Source: Draconibacterium aestuarii (lineage in GTDB: Bacteria; Bacteroidota; Bacteroidia; Bacteroidales; Prolixibacteraceae). From it: DNA of 49,621 nt. The stretch's first letter is position 1, and every line of letters begins with the position of its first letter. Where the stretch lies: assembly GCA_026671195.1 (NCBI GenBank), contig JAPOHD010000056.1:1-49621 (forward strand), written 5' to 3'. Both the position numbers and the translations under genes were made by a program. Under the pieces are notes generated by a model that ran no database searches, had not been told where the DNA came from, and saw nothing but the letters and a program-made list of their open reading frames with translations. Of this stretch, positions 18,478 to 26,842 are shown in pieces.

Positions 18478-18961
18478 ATATGCTATACTATTTTTAGTAC
18501 TTGTATTGGTTCAGGTACTGTTTTTAAACCAGGTTCAGTTTAGCGGATTTGCCAATCCTTACATTTATATTTTATTTGTAATGTTGTTGCCGGTAAGTTC
18601 TCCAAAATCGGTAGTTCTTATTTCAGCATTTCTTCTTGGATTGAGTGTCGATATATTTTCAAATACACTTGGAATGCATGCAGTGGCAACTGTTTTTATA
18701 GCTTACCTAAGACCACTAATAATCCGGGGAATAACAAACAGGGAAGAAGATATGTCCGATTATCCGGGTTTGAAGCAAAACGGCATTGGTTGGTTTTTTT
18801 ATTATACCACTTTAATGGTTGTTCTGCATCACTTGGTACTGTTTTTTATTGAAGTATATACATTTACAAACTTCCTGGAAACCTTGTACAGAATACTGCT
18901 AAGCTCCGTTTTTTCAATATTTGTTATAGTTTTAAGTCAGTTTATAGTATTTCGGGATTAA
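18458..18961 (+). CDS. mreD: Rod-shape determining protein MreD
   Basis: A small integral membrane protein (167 aa, about 5 helices) that completes the MreBCD complex. The N-terminal helix (YAILFLVLVLVQVLFLNQV), the FANPYIYILFVMLLP motif and GLSVDIFSNTLGMHAVATV are typical of MreD. The ATG lies inside the 3' end of mreC. Recognition rests on motif, size and position. Confidence 0.9.
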   Translation: MGRVLIKYAILFLVLVLVQVLFLNQVQFSGFANPYIYILFVMLLPVSSPKSVVLISAFLLGLSVDIFSNTLGMHAVATVFIAYLRPLIIRGITNREEDMSDYPGLKQNGIGWFFYYTTLMVVLHHLVLFFIEVYTFTNFLETLYRILLSSVFSIFVIVLSQFIVFRD

Positions 18962-18970
18962 ATTAGCATT

Positions 18971-20785
18971 GTGAACAATTTATCGAATCGAAGTTATATT
19001 ATAGTTGCAATTTTCGCAGTGGTGGGTATTGTATATACTATCCTTCTTTTTCGTTTGCAGGTACTCGATTCTGACTACAAACAGTATGCTACCAATAATG
19101 TTTTACGAGAGGTTGTTCAGTACCCTGCACGTGGTTTAGTTTACGACAGAAACGGAAAACTTTTGGTGTACAATAAAACGGCGTATGATTTATTAATTAC
19201 TCCTCGTGAAGTGCAAACTTTTGATACACTTTTGTTTTGCAATCTGTTAAATATTGAACAAGATGATTTGGAGAGAAGGATACAAAAGGCTAAAAAATAT
19301 TCCAGATATAAACCTTCGATTCTGATCAAGCAAATATCGCCCGAAAATTTTGCAATTCTGCAGGAACAACTCTATAAATTTAAAGGATTTCATTCGCAAA
19401 CAAGAACACTTCGCGAATATACTCATCCGGTAGCTGCACATGTATTAGGTTACGTTGGAGAGGTAACCGGCAGAGATATTCAACGCGATGAATATTATAA
19501 ATCAGGCGACTATATTGGGCAAAGTGGTATTGAAAAAACATACGAAAAACAACTGCGCGGAACCAAAGGAGTAAAAAAGTTTATGGTGGATGTGCACAAC
19601 CGTATTCAGGGAAGTTACCGGGACGGAGAAGAAGATCAACCTGCCGAGATTGGAAAAAATCTGATTTCTACGCTCGACCTTGATTTACAGATTTATGCCG
19701 AGCAACTTTTGCAAAATAAAAAAGGAGCAGTGGTTGCCATCGAACCTTCAACAGGTGAGGTACTGGCTATGGTGAGTGCACCTACTTACGATCCGAGTCT
19801 TCTGGTAGGAAGGGTACGCGGCGAAAATTATTCAAAACTTCTGGCCGACACTTTGAAACCACTATTTAACAGGTCGCTGCAGGCAAAATATCCCCCGGGA
19901 TCAACCTTTAAAATTATTAATACACTTATAGGTTTAGAGGAGCAGACCATAAATCTTCAGACGCGTTTCGAGTGTTACGGAAAAGCTTCTTCTCCCATTC
20001 GCTGTACCCACAATCATGTGTCGCCGGCAAATGTTGTCGATGCCATCCGAGAATCGTGTAATCCGTTTTTGTGGAATACTTTTCGTTCAATTTTGAACAA
20101 GTACAAAACTTCGGCCGAAGGATTTAATGTTTGGCGTAAGTATGCATTGAATTTCGGATTGGGTAGGATATTAAGTAAAGATTTTCCAAATGCGCTAAAA
20201 GGAGATTTACCCCAGCAGGCGCTATACGATAGAATTTATGGTGAAGGACACTGGAATGCGCTTACTGTCCGATCGTTGGCAATTGGGCAGGGCGAGCTGG
20301 GAGTAACACCATTACAAATGGCAAATTGTTGCAATGCCATTGCTAATCGTGGGTATTTTTACGAACCACACATTATAAAAGAAATTGAAAATGATACGGT
20401 TCGGAGTAGTGTGAAAGTAAAACAAGATGTAGGCATAGAAGCGAGACATTTTGAGCCAATTATTACCGGAATGAACCAGGTAACAAAGGGGAATTTAGCC
20501 GGGTTGATTGGAATAACCGGTCATGATTTTTGCGGAAAAACAGGAACAATTCAGAATCCGCATGGTTCAGATCATTCGGCATTTACCGCTTTTGCTCCAA
20601 AGGAAGATCCTAAAATCGCTGTATTTGTATATGTTGAAAATGGTGTGTGGGGCTCGCGTTATGCTGCACCAATTGCCAGTTTAATGATGGAAAAATACTT
20701 GAACGATACGATAGCCACACGCCGAATTGTAACCGAGAAACGCATGATGGAAGCTAATTTGTTAAATCCAATTCAACCCAAATAA
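18971..20785 (+). CDS. mrdA: Penicillin-binding protein 2 (elongasome transpeptidase)
   Basis: A class B PBP of 604 aa. An N-terminal membrane helix (about residues 9-27) is followed by a pedestal/dimerisation domain with YPARGLVYDRNGKLL and the transpeptidase domain. The active-site serine is S311 in YPPGSTFKI (S-x-x-K), the second motif is S362-C-N, and the third is CGKTGT near residue 515. It crosslinks peptidoglycan in lateral wall growth together with RodA. The start codon is GTG (18971), 9 nt after the mreD stop; no ATG fits better. Its stop codon abuts the rodA ATG directly. Confidence 0.95.
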   Translation: MNNLSNRSYIIVAIFAVVGIVYTILLFRLQVLDSDYKQYATNNVLREVVQYPARGLVYDRNGKLLVYNKTAYDLLITPREVQTFDTLLFCNLLNIEQDDLERRIQKAKKYSRYKPSILIKQISPENFAILQEQLYKFKGFHSQTRTLREYTHPVAAHVLGYVGEVTGRDIQRDEYYKSGDYIGQSGIEKTYEKQLRGTKGVKKFMVDVHNRIQGSYRDGEEDQPAEIGKNLISTLDLDLQIYAEQLLQNKKGAVVAIEPSTGEVLAMVSAPTYDPSLLVGRVRGENYSKLLADTLKPLFNRSLQAKYPPGSTFKIINTLIGLEEQTINLQTRFECYGKASSPIRCTHNHVSPANVVDAIRESCNPFLWNTFRSILNKYKTSAEGFNVWRKYALNFGLGRILSKDFPNALKGDLPQQALYDRIYGEGHWNALTVRSLAIGQGELGVTPLQMANCCNAIANRGYFYEPHIIKEIENDTVRSSVKVKQDVGIEARHFEPIITGMNQVTKGNLAGLIGITGHDFCGKTGTIQNPHGSDHSAFTAFAPKEDPKIAVFVYVENGVWGSRYAAPIASLMMEKYLNDTIATRRIVTEKRMMEANLLNPIQPK

Positions 20786-22213
20786 ATGCCAAGAAGAAAT
20801 AACATATTAGCAAATATTGATTGGGTAACGATTGGCTTATATTTACTAATTGTGCTTCTTGGATGGTTAAATATTTACGCTGCAGTTTTTAACGAAGAAC
20901 ATCAAAGCATATTCGATATAACGCAACGCTACGGAAAACAATTGATGTGGATTGGGGCCGCATCTGTTTTGGCGCTTATCATCATGTTGCTGGAAGTGAA
21001 TTTCTATGTTTTCTTTTCCTTTATAATATATGGGCTATTGCTGCTTACACTGATAGCAGTTCTTTTCTTTGGAACGGTGGTAAACGGTGCCAAAGCGTGG
21101 TTTACGTTTGGAGGCTTTGCTTTTCAGCCCGGAGAATTTGCCAAGTTTGCAACTGCATTGGCTCTGGCGCGTTACATGAGTTCGTATGGATTTAAATTAC
21201 AAAAACCAAAATCGCTGTTAACCATTGCAGCCATCATATTTTTACCCATCGCTATAATTATATTGCAAAACGATACGGGTTCGGCACTGGTTTATTTTTC
21301 TTTCGTATTGGTGCTTTACCGGGAAGGACTTTCAGGAGTTGTATTGTTTTTCGGAACATTATTCGCTTTGTTGTTTATACTGGCATTGGTAGTATCTAAT
21401 CTAACTTTGGCAATTATTATGATCGGGATGGTGATGCTGGCGTACCTGGTATTTAATCCAAAATTAAAACAGTTTGCCTACGTTTTTATGGTTTATGCCG
21501 TTTGCCTTGCCGTATTTATTCTTGCCGATTTGGTGATAAAAACAAATTTCGAGACAGATCAGTTTATCGTGGCTGGTGCAGTTGTAGCATCGTTATTCGT
21601 AATGTATTCAAGCATAAAACGACGATTACCCAACTATACTAAAATTGCAATTGTTTTTATTGGTTCGGTTTTGTTTACTATTTCGGTTGATTATGGTTTC
21701 GATAATTTTCTTCAGGCGCACCAACAGGTTCGGATAAACGAACTGCTGGGCATTGAATCGAATCCTATGGGAGCCGGGTATCATGTTAATCAAAGTAAAA
21801 TTGCCATTGGTTCAGGTGGCGTTTGGGGCAAAGGATATTTACAGGGAACTCAAACCAAATTTGATTTTGTACCGGAACAGAGTACCGATTTTATTTTCTG
21901 TACTGTAGGTGAAGAGTGGGGCTTTGCCGGGACTTTTCTGACAATCGTATTATTTCTAACACTGTTTATTCGTTTGGTATGGCTGGCCGAACGGCAACGC
22001 TCCTCTTTTTCAAGGATATATGGGTATTCTGTGGTCGTCATTCTTTTTTTCCATTTTATGGTAAATATTGGGATGACAATTGGTGTAATGCCTGTCATTG
22101 GTATTCCGCTTCCGTTTTTTAGTTACGGCGGTTCATCACTGTGGTCGTTCACAATTTTACTCTTTATTTTTATACGGCTCGATGCAAGCCGTTTGGAACA
22201 ACTTTCAGTTTGA
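20786..22213 (+). CDS. rodA: Peptidoglycan glycosyltransferase RodA (SEDS family)
   Basis: A polytopic SEDS protein that polymerises lipid II and pairs with PBP2. Signature stretches are FGGFAFQPGEFAKFATALALARY, QNDTGSALVYFSFVLVLYREG, FVPEQSTDFIFCTVGEEWGF and the C-terminal IGVMPVIGIPLPFFSYGGSS. The 475 aa length is about 100 more than E. coli RodA. The excess sits in the middle (about residues 215-310), where additional hydrophobic helices appear before VRINELLGIESNPMGAGYH. Its start follows the mrdA stop with no gap. It is the last gene of the unit. Confidence 0.95.
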   Translation: MPRRNNILANIDWVTIGLYLLIVLLGWLNIYAAVFNEEHQSIFDITQRYGKQLMWIGAASVLALIIMLLEVNFYVFFSFIIYGLLLLTLIAVLFFGTVVNGAKAWFTFGGFAFQPGEFAKFATALALARYMSSYGFKLQKPKSLLTIAAIIFLPIAIIILQNDTGSALVYFSFVLVLYREGLSGVVLFFGTLFALLFILALVVSNLTLAIIMIGMVMLAYLVFNPKLKQFAYVFMVYAVCLAVFILADLVIKTNFETDQFIVAGAVVASLFVMYSSIKRRLPNYTKIAIVFIGSVLFTISVDYGFDNFLQAHQQVRINELLGIESNPMGAGYHVNQSKIAIGSGGVWGKGYLQGTQTKFDFVPEQSTDFIFCTVGEEWGFAGTFLTIVLFLTLFIRLVWLAERQRSSFSRIYGYSVVVILFFHFMVNIGMTIGVMPVIGIPLPFFSYGGSSLWSFTILLFIFIRLDASRLEQLSV

Positions 22214-22253
22214 CAAGGTTTTATACAACATTTTTTCTCCTTATCGTTTTTGC

Positions 22254-22261
22254 TACCTTTG
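22254..22261 (+). promoter_or_regulatory. -7 promoter element upstream of the KamA-like gene
   Basis: TACCTTTG fits TAnnTTTG. Transcription from here would produce a leader of roughly 190 nt before the ATG at 22456, unusually long for this window. Confidence 0.5.
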
Positions 22262-22267
22262 TGCGCA

Positions 22268-22455
22268 TAAAAAAATGGTAAAAATTCATGGGAAGAGTTT
22301 TTATCATTGAGTAAATAAACAGACAAATTGATTTAGTAGTTCTTTTAAATCCTAAGGGATTAAAGAATCACCTTTTAACGTTTGTACAGACGAGCGTTTG
22401 CTTTAGGTGTGTTCTGTTAGTGCATAGGCATTAATCCCTGTTAATTATACAGCAC
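22268..22455 (+). promoter_or_regulatory. Possible structured 5' leader of the KamA-like gene
   Basis: A 9-bp perfect long-range pair (AGGGATTAA at 22355-22363 with TTAATCCCT at 22431-22439) closes a 67-nt loop. The same GGATT can instead pair locally with AATCC at 22348-22352, so two exclusive folds are possible. No known riboswitch class is recognised. This is inference from pairing only. Confidence 0.3.
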
Positions 22456-23751
22456 ATGAAATATATACCATATTCTCTTCATAATTTCAGGCAAATACCG
22501 CAGATGAAGTTTTTGACAGAAGAACAGAAACAGGAAATTGAAGTAGTTGGAACGATTTTGCCATTTAAAACAAATAATTATGTGGTTGATAAATTAATAA
22601 ACTGGGCGAATTTTGAAAAAGATCCTTTTTTTATCTTAAATTTTCCGCAGCGCGATATGCTCGATAAAGGCAGTTATAATAAGGTTGCTTCTCTTTTAAA
22701 TTCAGATGCTTCTCGCAGTACCATTCAGGAAGAAGTAAAAAAGATCCGATTAAAATTAAATCCAAATCCCGCAGGTCAGGAAAGCAATGTTCCCGAATTT
22801 AATGGGAAAAGGCTGACGGGTATACAACATAAGTACCGCGAAATTATGTTGTTTTTTCCAACTCAGGGACAAACCTGTCACGCTTATTGTACCTTTTGTT
22901 TCAGGTGGCCACAATTTGCCCTTAACGATTTTAAATTTGCCATGAAAGAGGCAGACACAATGGTAGCATATTTAAAAGCGAATCCTCAAATTACGGATCT
23001 GCTTTTTACAGGCGGTGATCCTGCAATAATGAAAACCCGGTTTTTTGAAGCTTATTTTGAAACCATATTAGAGGCCGATCTTCCAAACCTGAGAAATATT
23101 CGTATTGGTACAAAGTCGCTTGGATACTGGCCATATCGATTTACGACCGATGATGATGCCGATGATTTATTGCGTTTGTTCGAGAAGGTAAAAAAACATG
23201 GAATTAATATTGCGATGATGGCGCATTTTAATCATCCGGGTGAATTAAAAACCGATGCCGTAAAATTGGCAGTTAAACGTTTGATTGCTGCCGGAGTTCA
23301 AATTCGTTCACAATCTCCGCTATTGCAAAACATTAACGACAAAGCCGAAATTTGGGCCGAAAACTGGAAAGAACAGGTGAAGCAAGGAATAATACCCTAT
23401 TATATGTTTATTGCCCGCAATACCGGAGCACAAGATTATTTTGCAGTAACCTTAAACAGGGCATGGCAAATTTACCGAAATGCATACAACCAGGTGAGCG
23501 GAATTTGTCGGACAGTAAAAGGGCCAAGTATGTCGTGTAGTCCTGGGAAAGTGCAGGTGGTTGGGGTTAGCGAAATTAGAGGAGAAAAAGTTTTTGTACT
23601 GAATTTTCTGCAAGGAAGAGATCCGGGTTGGGTAGGTAAACCATTTTTTGCCAAATACAATCCCAATGCTATTTGGTTAGATGATCTGGAACCGGCTTTT
23701 GGCGAAAATAATTTCTTCTACGAACAGTCGTTTGTTGAACTTTTAGCATAG
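22456..23751 (+). CDS. KamA-like radical SAM protein, 431 aa
   Basis: The iron-sulfur cluster motif is C141-x3-C145-x2-C148 (QTCHAYCTFCFRW), followed by the GGDP SAM-binding block (LLFTGGDPAIMKT). Both are as in the lysine 2,3-aminomutase (KamA/EpmB) family, whose members move an amino group using SAM and PLP. The mid part (MAHFNHPGEL, AGVQIRSQSPLLQNINDKAE) also matches that family. I do not find the PGGGGK-type PLP-lysine segment of true lysine aminomutases; the equivalent region reads SMSCSPGKVQVVGV. The reaction is therefore uncertain. It is a single gene with its own promoter and terminator. Confidence 0.8.
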   Translation: MKYIPYSLHNFRQIPQMKFLTEEQKQEIEVVGTILPFKTNNYVVDKLINWANFEKDPFFILNFPQRDMLDKGSYNKVASLLNSDASRSTIQEEVKKIRLKLNPNPAGQESNVPEFNGKRLTGIQHKYREIMLFFPTQGQTCHAYCTFCFRWPQFALNDFKFAMKEADTMVAYLKANPQITDLLFTGGDPAIMKTRFFEAYFETILEADLPNLRNIRIGTKSLGYWPYRFTTDDDADDLLRLFEKVKKHGINIAMMAHFNHPGELKTDAVKLAVKRLIAAGVQIRSQSPLLQNINDKAEIWAENWKEQVKQGIIPYYMFIARNTGAQDYFAVTLNRAWQIYRNAYNQVSGICRTVKGPSMSCSPGKVQVVGVSEIRGEKVFVLNFLQGRDPGWVGKPFFAKYNPNAIWLDDLEPAFGENNFFYEQSFVELLA

Positions 23752-23772
23752 TATTTGATAAAATGATATTAG

Positions 23773-23802
23773 AAAGCCCGGTTGAAGAATCGGGCTTTTT
23801 TT
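23773..23802 (+). terminator. Rho-independent terminator after the KamA-like gene
   Basis: AAAGCCCG (23773-23780) pairs with CGGGCTTT (23791-23798) around a 10-nt loop and is followed by T's. Confidence 0.88.
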
Positions 23803-23840
23803 AGTCTTGCTGTAAAAGCTTTTTATTACTCTACTTTTAT

Positions 23841-23899
23841 CCCGCATTATGCATGAAGTAGTTTCAATGCGCAATAGACTTTTTAATGCATATTGCGGG
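23841..23899. repeat. Extragenic palindrome, copy B
   Basis: Arms CCCGCATTATGCAT and ATGCATATTGCGGG pair at 13 of 14 positions around a 31-nt loop. The right half (23869-23902) is 33/34 identical to 4101-4134. The element lies in the gap between two genes that converge. Confidence 0.75.
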
Positions 23900-24008
23900 T
23901 TTATCCTGCCCAAAATGAAAACTCCATATTTTCATACCTCCATTCATTAGTAGAATAGAGAGATGTTAAAAGGAACGACGAAAGGCAAGTTTAGAAGTTT
24001 TTATTATT

Positions 24009-24650
24009 CTATTTCCGTTGGTGATTCGCGGACATCATGGTTGTTTCCTGTTCAACAGGCTGGGGCAATTCTATTTCAAACTCCGAGCTCACATATTTCA
24101 TCATGTCCTTCATAAAAATGTTGAACAGATCTTCTAATAAGACATAATTCTGCTGAAGAATAATGTTTGCTTCTTCTGATTTTGATGGAACAGAGGAATA
24201 GTTTCCCATAATTTTTAGCGATTGCACAATACCATCAACTGTGGCGTAAGATTCTAATCGTTTGTTTTGAATAAGAAAAGGCAGGAAACCTTGCACGCGC
24301 CGCGGCAACACCATATAGTTTGATAAAAGAATAGCGTGCATGCGTTTGGCAAAAGAACGCAGGGTTATTGTTGAATAATCGGGCCAGTTTTTTGCCAAAA
24401 AGTGATCATAGAAAAAATCCACCACAATTCCTGAATAAAGTCCAAACTCATTGCGGAAAAACGCTTTGGCCATTTTTGTGCTTTCGTGTTTGTCTGTAAA
24501 CGAATCGATACGCCTATGCATTACAATACCTTTCGATATTTGGTTGGGGTAGTCAAGATATTTTTTCCCTTTCACAAAATCGCCAATAAAATTACCAACA
24601 ATCACTTGCTCCGATGTGCCCGATAAATATAAATGTGCCAAATAATTCAT
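24009..24650 (-). CDS. acpH: Acyl carrier protein phosphodiesterase (AcpH family), 213 aa
   Basis: MNYLAHLYLSG at the start, GNFIGDFVKGKKY, HRRIDSFTDKH and VVDFFYDHFLAKNW are the conserved blocks of the AcpH/DUF479 family. These enzymes remove the 4'-phosphopantetheine arm from holo-ACP, using a metal held by His/Asp residues of an HD-like helical fold. The length is close to the E. coli enzyme (193 aa), with a C-terminal extension of about 20 residues. It is monocistronic, converging on the KamA-like gene and divergent from the PfkB-like gene (183-bp gap). The activity is family knowledge; it also fits the CoA turnover suggested by the Nudix gene. Confidence 0.88.
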   Translation of the reverse strand: MNYLAHLYLSGTSEQVIVGNFIGDFVKGKKYLDYPNQISKGIVMHRRIDSFTDKHESTKMAKAFFRNEFGLYSGIVVDFFYDHFLAKNWPDYSTITLRSFAKRMHAILLSNYMVLPRRVQGFLPFLIQNKRLESYATVDGIVQSLKIMGNYSSVPSKSEEANIILQQNYVLLEDLFNIFMKDMMKYVSSEFEIELPQPVEQETTMMSANHQRK

Positions 24651-24833
24651 ACCAGAATTTCAAACGGGTAAGTAAACAAAAAGTTTTTCAAAAACTAAAT
24701 GAAATTGTTTTTGATTCATTCGTGTTCATTACCAGAAAATTAACCCACATTGAACTTTTTTTAACTACACTAAGCAAAAATGAAGTTTGATTGCTTTTTA
24801 TTAATAGTTATTTTCGCACTTGAAAATTAGAGT

Positions 24834-25742
24834 ATGTTGAAAAGAATAGTAGCATTTGGAGAGATTGTTTGGGATATTTTACCAAACGGGAAGGTGCTTG
24901 GAGGTACTCCTTTGAACCTGGTATTTCGGTGTAACTCACTTGGCGAAAAAGGCTATCTGTTATCGCGGCTTGGTGATGACAAGCTGGGACGTGCAGCACT
25001 GGTTAAACTAAAGGAACTGGGTATCTCCGATAGAAATGTGCAGATGGATTCGGTATTTAAAACCGGTACGGTTGAAGTTTCGTTCGACGATAGCAGCGAA
25101 TCGAAATACAAAGTCGCTCCCGATGTAGCTTTTGATCATATTGAATTTTCGGCCGAAGCTTTAAAATTAGTGCGTACTGCTGATTGTATCGTTTTTGGAC
25201 TACTTCCGCAACGTTTTGGCATCTCAAAAAACACGCTTCGCGAATTATTAAAAGAATCGCCTGATTCTTTACATTTTTTCGATCTGAAATTATTCGAACA
25301 TTTTTTCGATAAAGAAGTGGTTGAGCGCTTATTAAGGGCAGCAAATATGGTTCGCATTAAAGAAAAAGAAATTGCCTTTTTAGCTGAAAACCTGCAAATT
25401 GAGTTAGAAAGTATGGAGAGTTTTGCAGCAGCAATAACGAAAAAGTACAAATTAGATCTTGTTATTATTACTCGTGGCGAAAAAGGACTTTTAGCTTATC
25501 ATAAGGATGAAGGATTGTTTGCTGAGCCCGGATATAATATAAAAATGCAAGACAATATTGGTTCTGGAATGGCTTTTTCTGCGGGTTTTTTACATTACTA
25601 CCTGAATGGGAAAAGCATTAAAGAGGCGCTGCAGTTTGGAAATGCAGCCGGTGCCTTAAATTCGGTAAAGCGGGGTGCAACTTCGTATTTTACGAAAAAC
25701 GATGTGTTGCAATTTATGAATACTACAGGGCAAAATTTATAG
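24834..25742 (+). CDS. PfkB-family sugar kinase homolog with altered active site, 302 aa
   Basis: The overall fold is that of fructokinase-like PfkB proteins. The N-terminal GEIVWDILPNGK and the substrate loop VLGGTPLNLVFRCNSLG (family G-G-A-P-x-N) are recognisable, as are LSRLGDDKLG, LLPQRFG and the nucleotide-binding IITRGEKGLLAY. However, the signature DTxGAGDxF reads D240-N-I-G-S-G-M246-A-F, so the catalytic aspartate (base) is Met, encoded by ATG at 25569-25571. The frame is intact, so this is not a simple pseudogene. It may be inactive, or act as a binder or regulator. It is monocistronic. Calling it fructokinase would be unsafe. Confidence 0.8.
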   Translation: MLKRIVAFGEIVWDILPNGKVLGGTPLNLVFRCNSLGEKGYLLSRLGDDKLGRAALVKLKELGISDRNVQMDSVFKTGTVEVSFDDSSESKYKVAPDVAFDHIEFSAEALKLVRTADCIVFGLLPQRFGISKNTLRELLKESPDSLHFFDLKLFEHFFDKEVVERLLRAANMVRIKEKEIAFLAENLQIELESMESFAAAITKKYKLDLVIITRGEKGLLAYHKDEGLFAEPGYNIKMQDNIGSGMAFSAGFLHYYLNGKSIKEALQFGNAAGALNSVKRGATSYFTKNDVLQFMNTTGQNL

Positions 25743-25853
25743 CCAGTAATCACCATAGTTACTAAGTTTTTTTCATTTAAACAATACTTTTAAACATCTG
25801 TTTTTTGGTAACAAAATCTTTCGATTTTATGTTTAACAAAGAAAAACGGAGAT

Positions 25854-26777
25854 ATGAAAGTTTCAGCAAAGGAGATTACACAGCGGCTTCTCGACCGTTT
25901 GTGGGAGCAATACTTAAAACGAGTTTCTTATGCTCAAAAATATGTCGATTTAGTAACTAAAAAGGGAGGTGTTGTGGTGAACGATCATATTGCCTTTCGT
26001 ACTTTTAATACGCATTGTGGTGAGCAGCCAGACGGAATTGGTGCAATAAAGCATATTTTAAGTTGTTTGGAATATAAGCCTGCTGAAAAGTACGATTTTG
26101 TGAAGAAAAAATTGAAGGCGGTACATTTTGTGCATCCCGACGAAATGTTGCCAAAAATATTTGTAAGCCAGTTGGAAGTAGAACAACTTCCCGAATGGGC
26201 TCAGCTAATAATTCGAAATGCAGTGAAGGATACACCTTATATTTTATCCGATTCGAGTATTGAACTTCTCGGTGTTTTAAAAAACGAAGGTAAATTGCCC
26301 AGAATAGCCGGCGAAGCTTTGGTCGACGATCTGGTGCAATATTTCAGAAGGCCTTGGGAAGTACCTCGTAAAGAAGATGTTTTAAAATTAAACGATGTTT
26401 CGCAATATGCTGCGTGGGTTTTGCTTCATGGAAATTCAGTGAATCATTTTACGGCTTACATTAATTGCCAGCAAGTTAAAGAGTGGCCCGATTTGGAAAC
26501 GACCTGCGAGGGTTTGAAAGCTGCCGGAGTACCCATGAAAGAGACGTTGGAAGGAACTAAAGGCAGTAAACTTCAGCAATCGGCAACGCAGGCAGTTAAG
26601 GAAGATGTGGAAGTAAAGGGCGAAGAAGGAATGGAGAAAATTACCTGGACGTATGCCTATTATGAACTAGCCCAACGCGGATATGTAACCCAAAATGGTA
26701 AAGAAATTCTTTTCTCCGGTTTTTTAGGAGAGCAGGCCGCTCATTTATTTGATATGACAAAAACACGCGAAAATTAG
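25854..26777 (+). CDS. DUF1338 protein (2-oxoadipate dioxygenase/decarboxylase family), 307 aa
   Basis: Matches the DUF1338/HglS-type fold. NDHIAFRTFNTH carries the first metal His, LLHGNSVNHFTAYIN the second, and the C-terminal WTYAYYELAQRGY segment should supply the Glu. Characterised relatives are Fe(II) enzymes converting 2-oxoadipate to 2-hydroxyglutarate in lysine catabolism. In Bacteroidota the physiological role is less clear. No other lysine catabolic gene is adjacent except the KamA-like gene about 2 kb upstream, which may be coincidence. The start ATG at 25854 lies in a good context. Confidence 0.78.
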   Translation: MKVSAKEITQRLLDRLWEQYLKRVSYAQKYVDLVTKKGGVVVNDHIAFRTFNTHCGEQPDGIGAIKHILSCLEYKPAEKYDFVKKKLKAVHFVHPDEMLPKIFVSQLEVEQLPEWAQLIIRNAVKDTPYILSDSSIELLGVLKNEGKLPRIAGEALVDDLVQYFRRPWEVPRKEDVLKLNDVSQYAAWVLLHGNSVNHFTAYINCQQVKEWPDLETTCEGLKAAGVPMKETLEGTKGSKLQQSATQAVKEDVEVKGEEGMEKITWTYAYYELAQRGYVTQNGKEILFSGFLGEQAAHLFDMTKTREN

Positions 26778-26842
26778 TTGCCATACAGCAGTCACCCGGA
26801 AATGCTGAGATTAAAACTAATCGCCAGGTGAATGCGTATTTC

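Noticed and set aside
24834-25742. Pseudogene call for the PfkB-like gene
   Set aside because: Although the catalytic Asp is missing, the frame is intact and other binding loops are kept, so it is listed as a gene with an altered site.
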